From the NCBI GenBank assembly GCA_030447595.1, contig JAUJON010000020.1:1-63363 (forward strand): a stretch of 63,363 nucleotides of DNA. Reading direction: 5' to 3'. The DNA comes from Thermosynechococcaceae cyanobacterium YX3bin19 (lineage in GTDB: Bacteria; Cyanobacteriota; Cyanobacteriia; Thermosynechococcales; Thermosynechococcaceae). The position numbers were made by a program, and so were the translations under genes. This document shows, piece after piece, positions 17,750-28,474 of this stretch (positions are counted from its first letter, which is position 1; each line of letters begins with the position of its first letter). Below the pieces are notes generated by a model. The model was given only the letters and a program-made list of their open reading frames with translations. It ran no database searches and was not told where the DNA came from.

Positions 17750-18435
17750 ATGAGCATTCATTTCCAGTTTCTCCAGGCTGAATGGCCCAAAGTTTACGAA
17801 GCCGTCGCTAAAGCCGAATCCTTAGTCCATTCTGACCCCCGAACTGCTTGTTTTTATAGCCGTCGTGCCCTCGAAATTGCAGTGAACTGGGTGTTTGAGT
17901 GCGATCCGCAGCCTTTGCCAACCCTACAAAACCGATCTCAGCGCCTTTTTGTTTGAACCCAGCTTCAAAGCCCTGGTCGGCACTGCCCTACATACCAAAC
18001 TTGATATCATTCGCAAACTCGGCAACCTGGCGGTTCATAGTAGCAAAACAATTCGCACAGAGGATGCATCGCTGCGGTGCGCGAACTATTTCACTTTTGC
18101 TATTGGCTCGGCCGTAACTACGGGCTAAGAGCTACGGACAAGCCGCTGCTAATGTTAGATTCAACCCCGACCTGCTGCCCAAGACCTCGCCGATTCCCAC
18201 CCAAACTCAGTCCCAACTGCAAGCCCTGGCTCAACAACTGGCGGCAAAAGATGCTCAACTTGCAGCTACTCATAGTCGTTGAGCGAAGCCGAAACCGAAC
18301 TGCAACGATTGCGCGATGAAATTGCCCAGGCGAAAGCCGCCAATGCTACTCAACCGGATACGCATGACTACAGCGAAGCCGAAACCCGCGACTACTTCAT
18401 CGATCTCTTGCTGAAAGAAACGGGCTGGGCTCTCC

Positions 18436-18492
18436 CTCGACTTCGCTCGGTGAGCGACCTCGGCTGCGCTCGGTGAGCGTAGCCGAATCGAG
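18436..18492. repeat. 57-bp palindromic mini-repeat inside hsdR
   Basis: Ends CTCGACTTCG ... GAATCGAG are near-inverted, and inside lie two copies of CGCTCGGTGAGCG. Coding for the HsdR nuclease domain (GWAL ... REFPV) is interrupted exactly by this stretch, so it is an insertion. The arms are related to the TTCGGCT-CGCTCA elements scattered over 13.8-18.3 kb. Confidence 0.7.
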
Positions 18493-20198
18493 CGGGAGTT
18501 TCCCGTCAGGGAATGCCTAACGAATCGGGCACTGGCTTCGTTGATTATGTGCTGTGGGCTAATGACGGGCAAACCACTGGCGTTGATTGAAGCGAAACGC
18601 ACCCGCCGCGACCCCCAAGTGGGGCAACAACAGGCAAAACTTTACGCCGATTGCCTAGAGCGACAGTTTGTTCAACGTCCCGTGATCTTCTACACCAACG
18701 GCTACCAGCATTGGCTGTGGGATGAGGCTAACTATCCGCCACGCCCCGTGCAGGGTTTTTCAAAAAGCTGAACTGGAACTGATGATTCAGCGCCGCCGCA
18801 CCCGGCGATCGCCCGTCACCGCAGACATTAATCCGGCGATCGTCGAACGCTATTGCAAACCCGTGCCATCCGGCGAATTAGCGAAGCCTTTGAGCGTCAG
18901 AACGAACGCAAAGCCCTGGTCGTTATGGCAACAGGCGCAGGTAAAACCCGCACTGTAATTGCCCTCAGCGACCTGCTGATGCGCTGCAACTGGGTGAAAC
19001 GCGTCTTATTTCTGGCGGATCAGGTGGCATTGGTGAATCAAGCGACCAATGCTTTCAAGCAGTACCTACCTGCCTCCAGCCCGGTCAACCTGGTTACGGA
19101 AAAGCATACGGAAGGTCGAGTTTATCTCTCTACCTATCCGACGATGATGGGGCTAATCAATACAGTGGGTGACGGGCAGCGCGGCGGCGTGGGTCACTTT
19201 GACCTGATTGTGATCGATGAGGCCCACCGTTCGGTCTACCAAAAATATCGGGCGATTTTTGACTATTTTGACGCCCTCCTGGTTGGGCTAACCGCCACCC
19301 AAAAGATGAAATAGACCGTGACACCTACAGCCTGTTTAACCTGGAGACTGGTGTCCCGACAGATTCTATGGGCTAGAAGAAGCAGTCAAAGATGGCTTCT
19401 GGTACCGCCCAAATCAGTCTCGGTACCACTTAAGTTTCAGCGCGAGGCATCAACATGATGACCTGTCGGAGCACGAAAAAGAGCAGTGGGATGAGCTGGA
19501 GGTGGAACGAAGATGAGGACCCGCCTGATCGGGTGGAAGCTGCCGCTGTTAATCAGTGGTTGTTTAACACGGATACCGTGGACAAACTGCGTACACCGGA
19601 TGACGCGGGGGCAGAAAGTCGCCGGGGGCGATCGCTTGGGCAAAACGATTATCTTTGCCAAAAATAACGAACATGCCAAGTTTATCTACGAGCGCTTCAA
19701 CGCCAACTACCCCCACTACAGGGGCGAATTGCCCGCATCATCACCCACAAAGTTGAATATGCGCAAAGCCTGATCGACAACTTTTCCACCCTGACAAAGC
19801 GCCCCACATTGCGATCTCGGTGGATATGCTCGATACCGGCATCGACGTGCCAGAGGTGGTAAACCTGGTGTTCTTCAAATTGGTGCGTTCTAAACCAAAT
19901 TCTGGCAAATGGTTGGGCGGGGCACCCGCTTACGTCTGATTTATTCCGGCCCCGACCAGCCTAAGGAATTTTTCTATCTGTTCGACTATTGCAAAAAATC
20001 TGAATTTTTAGCCAAAACCCAGAAACAACAGACGGTGCTCTGGGCAATTCCCTCAGCAAGCGACTGTTCACTGCGCGGCTAGAGCTACTGGGTGAACTCG
20101 ACAAACGAACCCAAAGAGCTGGGGTAGTGAGTGAACGAGTCGGCATTTACGGCGAAGCTACTCTCGAGCCAACTACTGATACCAATCTGCGAACCGAG

Positions 20199-21319
20199 AC
20201 GTGAGGTTGATATTGTGTTGGATGACGCAGTTAGAGCATCTATATGGCCAGAGTCATCGAGTAGCCGCACATCTATCTGGAAGCCCAAGTCAGCGGCAAA
20301 AGTGCCGCCAACTTCCGGCAACAGCAAAAGTGGCTGGTTGTCTATAACGCTTTAGTAGACCCAAGGCCTGCCGAGGTAATCGCTAAGCATATAGGCACCT
20401 CGCTTCGCACTGTGCATCAGGTAGTGTCGGATTACAATCGCTTTGGCTCAGCCGCAATCGAGACCCCAGGCAAGGGAGGACGACGCAGAAGCTACCTCAG
20501 TTGGGAAGCCGAAATTGCCTTTCTCGCCCCCTTTTATTGAACAAGCAGTAGCCGGGCATATCAGTACAGTGGCGCTGATTCAACAGGCGTTTGAGCAACA
20601 AGTCAGCCAAGCAGTAGACTCATCGATTCATCTACCGGCTACTGGAGAGACACCAGTGGCGTAAACTCGTGCCACGTCCCGCTCATCCTCAAGCAGCAAC
20701 GGTACAGCAAGCTGCCTTTAAGCAAACTTCCCACAGCAAGTCGAACAGCTTTTAGCGACCAGAAGCGTCCATGACCATAGAGCTGTGCTGCTACTGGCTG
20801 CTGATGAAGCAAGATTTGGACGCATCGGGCAAGTGATGAAAGCTTGCGCCCCCCTGGAGCCAGACCCCTGGTTGCTAAACAGCTGGTCAGAGAGTATGTC
20901 TATGCCTATGCTGCAGTCGCACCTGAACTTGGGCAGATGACGACCTTGGTGCTGCCCGATGCCAATACCCAAATGATGAATCTGTTTCTCGAGCAAGTCT
21001 CAGTGGGAGTTTGCTAACTACTTCATCGTGATGCAAGTGGATGGGGCGGCTTGGCATCGCTCACAGCAGTTGGTTATTCCTGAGAACATTCGTCTGCTTT
21101 TTCAACCGGCTCACTCTCCTGAACTTAATCCCGTTGAGCACGTGTGGGAGGAGATCCGAGAAAAGCATTTCTACAACCGAGTATTTAACTCAATAGATAC
21201 GGTAATGAACACTTTGTGCGAGGTTGAAGCAACTCATCGACATGCCAGAGCGTTTAAGCTCCGCGACCTACTTCCCCCATCTGAAGGTTACTCCTTAGAA
21301 CGCTGATTGGTATGAGGCA
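20199..21319 (+). mobile_element. IS630-family insertion sequence
   Basis: An insert of about 1.12 kb lies between hsdR codons for NLRTE (ending 20198) and VRQAIAA (from 21323). It carries one transposase gene in the same direction as hsdR. I could not define the inverted repeats or the TA duplication with certainty, so the edges are set by where HsdR homology stops and resumes. Confidence 0.75.
20244..21306 (+). pseudogene. IS630 transposase, frameshifted
   Basis: Reads ARVIE, (TAG) PHIYLEAQVSGKSAANFRQQ, then a helix-turn-helix part AEVIAKHIGTSLRTVHQVV, GKGGRRRSYLSWEAE, and after breaks EYVYAYAAVAPELGQMTTLV, the DDE core FIVMQVDGAAWHRSQQL and FQPAHSPELNPVEHVWEEIR. The DDE order D ... D ... 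E is typical of IS630/Tc1-type transposases. There is an in-frame TAG near 20260 and several one-base breaks near 20538, 20600-21000 and the end, so the copy is not translatable as shown. Typical length about 350 residues agrees. Confidence 0.82.
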
Positions 21320-22587
21320 GAAGTGCGGCAGGCGATCGCAGCGCGCCTACAAACGGAAGTTGCGGCCATGAACGTGGATAACTTCATCGTTCGTCCCCAG
21401 CGCCAGCTCGTCGAAACCTACGCCCAACCAAACACCTGGGAGACCTTAGAGCCAGAACAGTTTAGCGAACTGGCAAGTCGCGTGGCAGGGTTACCCAACG
21501 AGCTACCCGCCGAAGACGAAGAAGCCAAGCGCTTTGATTTGTTGATGCTGCGTTTGCAGTTGGCACGGCTGCACGCTGAGACAGGATTTACCCAACTGAG
21601 TCAGCAGGTGCGAGCGATCACGGCAGCCCTAGAGGAGAAAGACAGCATCCCGATGGTGCGCGAGCAAATGGAACTGATCCAAGAAATTCAGGCTGATACT
21701 TGGTGGGAAGATGTGACTATTCCGATGCTAGAGCGCGTCCGCAAACGTCTGCGATCATTAATCAGATTGATTGAAAAGGCTCAGCGCCAGCCCATTTACA
21801 CAGATTTTGCTGATGAACTTGGTACTGAAAACCTTATAGAGATTCCCGGTTTTGGGAGCGGCAATGAATTTGATCGCTTCCGCGCCAAAGCACGGCAGTT
21901 TCTCCTGGCCCACGAAAACCATCTCACCATCTACAAGCTCAGATTCAACACACCTCTGACGGCTCTCGATCTCGGCGAATTAGAACGGATATTGCTAGAG
22001 TCTGGCATTGGCACTCCTGAGCATCTGGAGTATGCCAAACAAATCAGTCAAGGCTTAGGGCTGTTCATCCGCTCCCTGGTTGGGCTAGATCGTGAGATCG
22101 CCAAACAAGTTTTTGGCAAGTTTTTATCTGGATGTGCGGCCTCAGCTGATCAGATCGAGTTCATTAACCTGATTATTGACCACCTGACCCACCACGGCGT
22201 CATGGAGCCAGGCTTGTTGTACGAGTCTCCCTTCACCGATATAAATGCTCAGGGACCTGAAGGGGTCTTTAGCTCTGAGCAAGTAGAGGCGCTGGTATCT
22301 GTGTTGAGCGAAATCCGAGCTGCGGCAACCGCCTGAACCATAACTTTTCAGAGCGCGCTTTGTAGTGTCGCCTGCCCCAGCTCTCTGAGAAGCTTTAGTT
22401 GAACTGGCAGGATCACTCCAATCCCTTCCTCACTTATAAGTACCCTTTGGCTGCTAACACTGCCCCGACCAGCGCTATTAAAAATTGGGGTAATTTACCC
22501 CGATTTTTACCCCAAACTTACCTATAAAGCCCCAAATCACCTGAAGCAAAATTAGTAGAATCGGGTCTGCGAGGCTTGAAACATAAA

Positions 22588-22660
<73 letters not shown>

Positions 22661-22724
22661 GAACTCAATTTTTGGCGCTTTATCAAGGTAGCAAACTTAA
22701 TCAACCGTAGCAACCCTTTCAGCT

Positions 22725-23057
22725 CTAGCTGCCCAAGAAAAAAGCGACAACAAATAGACCGTAAGTTACACCTAACTTAAGCATGTTGAGGCTGAAGCCA
22801 ATAACTGACTGCTTAAAGTTCCACCTTCGGCTGTAGAGCGTTGAGCTGATTGCTTCAGATAGAAGGACGACGATCAAGGCAACCACCACATCTAGAGAGC
22901 CAGTTTGTCCGGCGATAGAGGCGATCGCGATGCCTAAGTAAATGCCAAACAACAAGGCAACTATCTGGAGTGCCAGCCGTCGCCAAGGATTGCGAAAAAG
23001 TTGCTCGGTCTGGTTGCTAAGGTTACCAGCTAAACTGTTAAGACGAGTATTTTGCAT
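22725..23057 (-). CDS. Ycf20-like protein (DUF565)
   Basis: 110 residues with two or three hydrophobic helices: LALQIVALLFGIYLGIAIAS, VVVALIVVLLSEAIS and LGVTYGLFVVAFFLG. The N-terminus MQNTRLNSLAGNLS and RNPWRRLALQIVALLFG is the Ycf20/DUF565 signature found in cyanobacteria and plastids, where it has been linked to non-photochemical quenching in green algae. Membrane protein, intact. It is downstream of tRNA-Phe on the same strand. Confidence 0.85.
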   Translation of the reverse strand: MQNTRLNSLAGNLSNQTEQLFRNPWRRLALQIVALLFGIYLGIAIASIAGQTGSLDVVVALIVVLLSEAISSTLYSRRWNFKQSVIGFSLNMLKLGVTYGLFVVAFFLGS

Positions 23058-23187
23058 AGAATTCTGCGACGCTGTTGATCACAGACTATAACGAATTCCC
23101 ACAGCCAGGAACTAGCAAGAGATTGAGCAGGTTTATATCCAACCCTCTGATTACATCCGCTGCTACACTTCCCATAACACTATTGAG

Positions 23188-24144
23188 TTACTGCCCTGTA
23201 TAACTGCTAAGCGGCTCTTGGAGCCAGCGGATGTAGAGATGCTTGAAGGTAGACCGAATGATTCGGGGGGCACCGAAGTCAATGGGCATCAGCTTATCTG
23301 GTAAACGCCAGTCCATGACTTTCAGCTCCTGCGGGTTGAGCAGTGGAAAGTCCATCGGTTCCAGAGGACCTAAACCCAGTCGTTGAGCTGCTGCTACCGT
23401 TGGCACCGCTAATGGATCAACTTGCAAAATTTCTACCCCGGCTTGATCCAGGGCAAATACATCTCTGGAAGCCCCTAACAAACCGAGAAATCGAGGTTCT
23501 CCACCGCTAGGACCGTTGCCTTCATGCCCAATAATTCCATCCAATATCGTTAGATCTGGAGCGATCGCTCGCGCTGTCTCTACCAGCATTTCCCCGAAAC
23601 GGTTGGGATTACCCGCTTCCATATGCCACCAGGCTTTCATTTTGCCAGGCACACAGCCAAATAAGTTTTTCACACCCAAGGTGAGCGTTAACTGGGTATG
23701 AGACTTCACCTTCGGCAGGTTGATCACGGCATCCGCTTCCATAGCTTCCTGAGAAAGTCGCAGGTGGCCAAACTGCTCGTTCACCGTTTGATATTGCTTG
23801 CTGTGAAACTCGACAATCGGCAGATCCAGAGCCTGAGCAAGTGGTAGTAAACCATTTGCCTTGGCAACACCCTTAGCGCTACCAAGGCCGGACTATCTCC
23901 CAGAAAGGGTTTACCTCCAGCTGCCTGCACCATTTGAGCGACGCAGTAAAATTAACTCTGGACGAGTTGTGTGCACTCTTACCCGGACGCGCACCTGTAA
24001 GTAGGTTGGGTTTGAGCAGGACGCGATCGCCCGGTTGGATAAAGGCAGCCATAGTACCCAGCGGTGCCAGGAGTGCTTCCAGGAAGTTCGCAGGGCACTG
24101 AGTTCATAGGAATGGGCACGAATAAGGCTGATGGAAGCTGGCAT
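23188..24144 (-). CDS. DUF362 domain protein, frameshifted in the 5' half
   Basis: The 3' 198 codons are clean (VINLPKVKSHTQLTLTLGVK ... NLFGCVPGKMKAWWH ... IAPDLTILDGIIGHEGNGPS), the DUF362 core. Upstream pieces MPASISLIRAHSYELSALRT, FIQPGDRVLLKPNLL, KANGLLP and LDLPIVEFHSKQYQ are in different frames, requiring about four one-base corrections between 23785 and 24100. The family is often fused to ferredoxin-like domains; this one is the short form of about 318 residues. Function unsettled, possibly redox-related. Confidence 0.8.
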
Positions 24145-24314
24145 AGGTCACCGGGTAAAAGTTTCGAGTTACGAATCAGGGACTCTGAATACATAAAGTG
24201 AGTATCCCGGACGCTTGAATTAACTCATAACTAAGCCCTAAGAACACCATCAAGGGGGCAGGGGTTTAATTGGGTGCCTCACTGGGTGCCTGTGAGTCGG
24301 TGGATGGGGTTGTA

Positions 24315-24980
24315 TTAGTGCTTGGAGCCCTTTTGCTGGCGCTTTTGCGGTCTGACTCCAACATATCGGCTATTGCTTTGCGGGCTTGGAGCCATCTTTT
24401 CCAAATTACTACGGTATAGCTCCAGGTCTTTTTGCAGCTTACCTTCAGGCACGTTTAAGGCGGTACAGAGCTGGTGTAGTGCTGGTGTGCGGCGCTGTTC
24501 ATCCTTCACCACCTCTGGCTCTGCTAGCTCTAGCAACGTATACAGCCCGATGCTAAACAGACGGCTGTATTTGAACTGAGGATTTGTTGCGATCGCCTGT
24601 AACGGCGACTGAAGGTTATCCCCTAAATTCTCCAGACTGACTGCTTGCTGAACCCAGGCGATTAGTTCATCTGCAGACTTAGCTGCTATTGCTTCTGGTG
24701 ACCCTGAGCGTCTTGGCGGTAGCGCTCAGGGTCAGTTTCTTGAGCCTGGCAGATCGTTAAAGATAGCGGTCTGCTGCTGCTGGAGCGATAGCCCTGCATG
24801 AAGCGATCAAAAAGATGAAACAACGCCCAAGGCGTAAATTGATCAGCGAAAGTCTTCGTTGACCCTAGCAAATGCATTTTCAACCATTAGCTCTTCTACA
24901 AACCGCCGATAGATTGAGTTGATCGGTCGGGTGTAGGTATTAGCCTGCTTGGTATCTGAGACGGTACGGACGTTATTCAC
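24315..24980 (-). CDS. thf1: Thf1/Psb29 photosystem II biogenesis protein, frameshifted
   Basis: GTG start at 24980 reads VNNVRTVSDTKQA, then TRPINSIYRRFVEELMVE, MHLLG, FDRFMQGYR, ERYRQDAQ, LQAIATNPQFKYSRLFSIGL and ELAEPEVVKDEQRRTPALHQ, with the helical C-terminus GKLQKDLELYRSNLEKM. These segments are the Thf1 family from start to end, about 220 residues, but four or so frame breaks lie between 24690 and 24900. Thf1 acts in photosystem II assembly and repair and interacts with FtsH. The cluster of breaks in an otherwise conserved gene points to sequencing error. Confidence 0.82.
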
Positions 24981-25150
24981 AGGAAAACTCTTTGAGGGCA
25001 ACGTATTTCTTATTGTCTCGCTTGCAGGGCAGTTTGAAAAGTAACTGCAGGAACAGCTGACTTCCTAGTCTACTGTAAACTATTGTTAAATAACTTGAAT
25101 TACGTTTACAGCAGTTCTGAGGGGATACACTACGGTTTGACCTTAAAAAG

Positions 25151-25187
25151 TCTACTGCTCAGTGGGTACCCAGAGCAGTGTAGTAGA
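25151..25187. repeat. Imperfect hairpin with a KpnI-type palindrome in the loop
   Basis: CTGCTC (25155-25160) pairs with GAGCAG (25173-25178), the flanks TCTA / TAGA add a second stem interrupted by TG, and the loop is itself the palindrome TGGGTACCCA. It lies in the gap between thf1 and the DUF790 gene. No T run follows, so it is not an evident terminator. Confidence 0.4.
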
Positions 25188-25275
25188 TGTAAGGACAGAC
25201 CACTGTAACTCGCAGTTTTAGTATGTATCGCTTTCATCCAGCACTTTCCAGGACTGCCTTGGGCAATAGCTTATC

Positions 25276-26431
25276 CTAAACCAAATAATTTGGGGCGGGC
25301 GTGTTAGCAAAGTTGACACCAGCTTTCTCTAAATTCAATCGTTCTGAAATCGCTAAGACGAGATCCGCTCGGTTTGCCTGACGCGAGAAAATTTCTTTTC
25401 AAATACTCAGGTCGCCAGTAGCCGACGATCTCAAGGAGAAAGGTACGGCCATCAGGATGCACAAGGCGAAATAAATCGGGAATCATGACGCTACCGGGAA
25501 TCGAATCAGATCTACTTCCCGCTCTAGCGCCCATTCAGTTTGGGTTTTGGCTTAGCGCCTGACAAAACTCGCCTCAAGAGACTGTCGTAAGTCTTGCCTG
25601 GAGGATAGTGGCTGACTAACCCACAGTTAGAGTCTGAGTCCATGACCCCTGCGAGCATTACCACTATAGGCATCACGCGTTTGCAGAGCCGCCATGAGGC
25701 TCCAGCGGGTCACATGGTGAGGGCGGTAATAGCTTTGCCAGCGCTAAGCCATGCGCAGCGACAGGTTGAAACAGGCTGGTTGGACCATCAATGGTCAGGG
25801 TAAAACCGTGGTCTGCATCCCCCTCAATGTAAGTCATCAAGCCAAACAGCTTGAGATAGCGGAACAACAGTTTATACTCGCCGGGGGTCATTCCGATGAG
25901 CATTCAAGTAACATGACTGGCTCGGTAGAACACCCCTGGACCTGAGACAGGTTGTAGCGATGCAGCAGACTTCGGGAGTCGGCGTCTCAAACTCAGTGAG
26001 AATCTGGTTTTCTGGTAAGTCTGCGTAGAGTCCGGCTTAACATGCTCAGGAATAACTTCCCTGCACGTTAATTCCTGGTGAGATAACTGGCTAACTGGTG
26101 GAGTGTCCTTCGTTGCCGGGGACTGGGTGCACCCTGTTAAGATAGGGCAAAGATTCGCTGCCCGCAGCATCTTGGGCTCTGTGGGCTAACGACTTCAAAG
26201 GTGCTGTAAGCGCTGTAGAGCAAATGGGCTAATCTCGCTTGATGCGATGTCGGTACTCACCTTCCAACTCTTGGAGCTGTAAACAGTTCACCCCGCGTTC
26301 TACCTTTTGCTGCTTCGAAATAGCGTGATCAGCTCAGTGGCGATCGCCAAATTCCCCTGATTGATCGGTAGTCGCTTTGGCACCACTTCTTCACCGCTGT
26401 AGCGATGCATTAATAGGTCTGTTGGGAGCAT
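25276..26431 (-). CDS. DUF790 (Bax1-like) nuclease-type protein, frameshifted
   Basis: The start MLPTDLLMHRYSGEEVVPKR at 26431 and the end LANTPAPNYLV at 25276 bracket about 385 codons. Between them are GEYRHRIKR, VLYRASHV, GEYKLLFRYLKLFGLMTYI, FTLTIDGPTSLFQPV, VDLIPIPGSVMIPDF-like and FRLVHPDGRTFLLEIVGYWR, in changing frames (eight or more breaks). This is the DUF790 family, whose archaeal member Bax1 is the nuclease partner of the XPB helicase. The C-terminal PD-ExK-like pattern (DFRLVHPDG ... LEIVGYW) is visible. No XPB gene lies nearby. Confidence 0.75.
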
Positions 26432-26666
26432 GAATCAAAGTTCTAATTTTCTACAAATCAAGGCGATCGTCCTCAGGAAAAAGATGCTGTGAGGTTCGGG
26501 TTAGCCCCACAAAGCAGGCTTTGTCACTAGGCCCAGCCTCAGGCTAAAGTAAATGCGACACCTCAAGCTGATGGCGGCCAGCATGAGCCAGCGACTATCT
26601 CTCAGTCAAGAAGGTACTCTGTCTCCCCGATAAAAATCAAGCAATACAGCTCTCAAGGCCGCAACT

Positions 26667-27118
26667 ATGCCTCTTCGCCTTGCTTTAATTCACCTTTGTT
26701 GGTCTAGGTGTTTGCAGGTGGCCATTAACGATTGCTGGCGTGCCACTACCCATTATTATCGACTTTTTTAAGCGACGAAACCGCTCGCAATGCTTACTTC
26801 AGAGGGACCGCCGGATGCTTCACGATCGCCTGCAGGCAATGGGAGTTGAAGAGCAAATCAAAGCTTTTACCGGCCTCAAATTCGAGATGAAGTAAAACTA
26901 GACCAATACATCCACCAGTTGCTTTATGACCGCACTGGCTACGTGGGTAATGCCTACCGAGTTAACTCTCAAGGAAGCTTAGTCTTGAAAGAACAAGTCC
27001 CTGAGGGGTTTGACGAGTGGTTTACTTAGCCCGTGAAGCTGGTTTAGTCATCGACAAAGTCCAACGGGATGGCGTTCAATATGTCATCAGTGCAGATGGA
27101 ATTTTGGTTCCCTACTAA
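26667..27118 (+). CDS. Hypothetical protein with one membrane helix, frameshifted
   Basis: I do not recognise the family. Reading across breaks gives MPLRLALIHFTFVGLGVF, PLTIAGVPLPIIIDFFKRRN (a hydrophobic segment followed by basic residues), LQAMGVEEQIKAFTG, VKLDQYIHQLLYDRTGYVGN, AYRVNSQGSLVLKEQV, PEGFDEWFYLAREAGLVIDK and VQRDGVQYVISADGILVPY, TAA at 27118. About 150 residues with a soluble, conserved-looking C-terminal part. At least three single-base breaks (near 26700, 26880, 27030). It lies between DUF790 and msrA. Confidence 0.5.
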
Positions 27119-27276
27119 ACAATTAGCTGGGGTATTTTTCCCAAGAGGAGCTGCGATCGCTCGTTGAGATAAAGCGGCACTAAATGCCCTAGACCAACTC
27201 GGCGTAAGCTGTAAGCAGACTCACTCTGGGCAAGGTTCACACTACCGAATCGTTGTTTAATGGACTAGGTGGAAAG

Positions 27277-27731
27277 ATGGAAGCGACATTTGGGGCAGGC
27301 TGTTTTGGGGCGTGGAAGCAGCATTTCGCAAAGTTAAAGGGGTAGCTGGTACTTCAGTCGGCTACATGGGTGGACAGTTTGAAAATCCTACTTATCTAGA
27401 TGTCTGCGCGCGAATTACCGGACATGCAGAAGTGGTACAGGTGGAGTACGACCCGTCTGTGGTGAGTTATGACGAGCTGCTGCATCTATTTTGGAACCTC
27501 CATGATCCAACAAGTTTCAATCGGCAGGGTGCAGACCGGGGGGAGCAGTACAGGTCAGTAATTTTCTATCATACGTCTGAGCAAGAAGCAGCAGCGAGAC
27601 GGTCAAAGGAGAAGTTGCAACACACTGGCCGATTTGACAAAGATATTGTGACGCAGATTGAACCCGCCTCGATCTACTGGTTAGCGGAGGACTACCACCA
27701 GCATTATCTTGAAAAGAAAGGACGGCGCTAA
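27277..27731 (+). CDS. msrA: Peptide methionine sulfoxide reductase MsrA, frameshifted at the active site
   Basis: MsrA reduces methionine-S-sulfoxide in proteins, with thioredoxin as reductant. The start MEATFGAGCF is followed, after restoring one T lost near 27304 (TTTT), by WGVEAAFRKVKGVAGTSVGY, giving the catalytic GCFWG motif at residues 8-12. Then come TGHAEVVQVEYDPSVVSYDE, LFWNLHDPTSFNRQGADRGE and QYRSVIF, and AEDYHQHYLEKKG. About 152 residues. The single break in a T run is best read as an error. Antioxidant role. Confidence 0.9.
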
Positions 27732-27898
27732 CACAGCGAACCTGTGCAATCGATAACTTCTCAGCTAAACGCTTCTGGCAAGCCGTCAGCATTGAGGAAG
27801 TAGAATTAGTTCGCTTCAGTAACGCCATACCGATGACAGATTTACTGCACTGGTATCCCACTTAAGCTGAGGTATTGATGTAAACGAGGATCAGTGAA

Positions 27899-28204
27899 AT
27901 GAATGATAAATCAATAGCTAACCAAGCAGGCGTGCCTAACCAGGAAGCAGTCGAAGATCAAGAAGCTTCGATAGAATCAACCAACTACAGTGGTGGTAGC
28001 GCCCTTCTAGATGCGCAAGTGCAAGCAGGTCAACAAATGGGAGGTGACCCAGATGTTGAGAATCCGAGCGCAACGAATATTGCTGGAAACACTAATGATC
28101 CAGTTGATGCGAACAACCTGAGAATTACGGGTGATTACCCTGTAGACGCAGAGCACCTAGGCCAGGAGTCTACCCCGCCTCCTGAGATAACCAATCAGGA
28201 ATAG
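27899..28204 (+). CDS. Hypothetical acidic, disordered protein
   Basis: 101 residues, rich in Asp, Glu, Asn, Gln and Pro, with almost no hydrophobic core (for example QQMGGDPDVENPSATNIAG, DNNLRITGDYPVDAEHLG-like). No signal peptide, helix or motif seen. Similar short acidic proteins with a GDYPVD-type phrase are, as far as I recall, found in other cyanobacteria. Role unknown; intact frame. Confidence 0.6.
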   Translation: MNDKSIANQAGVPNQEAVEDQEASIESTNYSGGSALLDAQVQAGQQMGGDPDVENPSATNIAGNTNDPVDANNLRITGDYPVDAEHLGQESTPPPEITNQE

Positions 28205-28474
28205 TTGAACGATGACAGTGGGTGAGTTACAGCACTGGGAGACCAGGAAAATTGCGTAGCAAGGCAATGAAACCAGGGTGAGCAAAGAGCGCGATCGCGT
28301 CATGGCTTTGCTGGATGTCCAAACCAGATCTAGCTAGAGGCAAAGAGTTAATTGACTAGACTGTAGGTTGAGTCTGAGTCTCAGCTAGTGCCAGCACTGG
28401 AGCCCTTTATAAGTCGTGTCATTGACAGCTGAAGCAGCGTTCCGATTGCTACACTCAAATCATAGACTCGGCTC

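Larger units (their letters stand above)
17750..22336 (+). pseudogene. hsdR: Type I restriction enzyme HsdR, frameshifted and interrupted by IS630
   Basis: HsdR is the ATP-driven translocase and nuclease. In order: the N-terminal DUF4145-like part (HFQFLQAEWPKVYEAVAKAE, ACFYSRRALEIAVNW), the nuclease segment (GFVDYVLW ... ALIEAKRTRR, with the PD-ExK-like D and E-x-K), the helicase with Walker A ATGAGKTRT (18930), LIVIDEAH and GLTAT, and the long C-terminal part (MNVDNFIVRP to the end at 22336). Many one-base breaks occur between 17930 and 20040. A 57-base palindromic repeat sits in the nuclease region (18436-18492), and an IS630 copy splits NLRTE from VRQAIAARLQ (20199-21319). Codons 21323-22336 are clean. 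Confidence 0.88.

Noticed and set aside
9719-20260. Stop-codon recoding (TAA in purB, TAG in vapC and IS630)
   Set aside because: Three different genes with different stops and no recoding signal; plain nonsense changes or base errors explain them.
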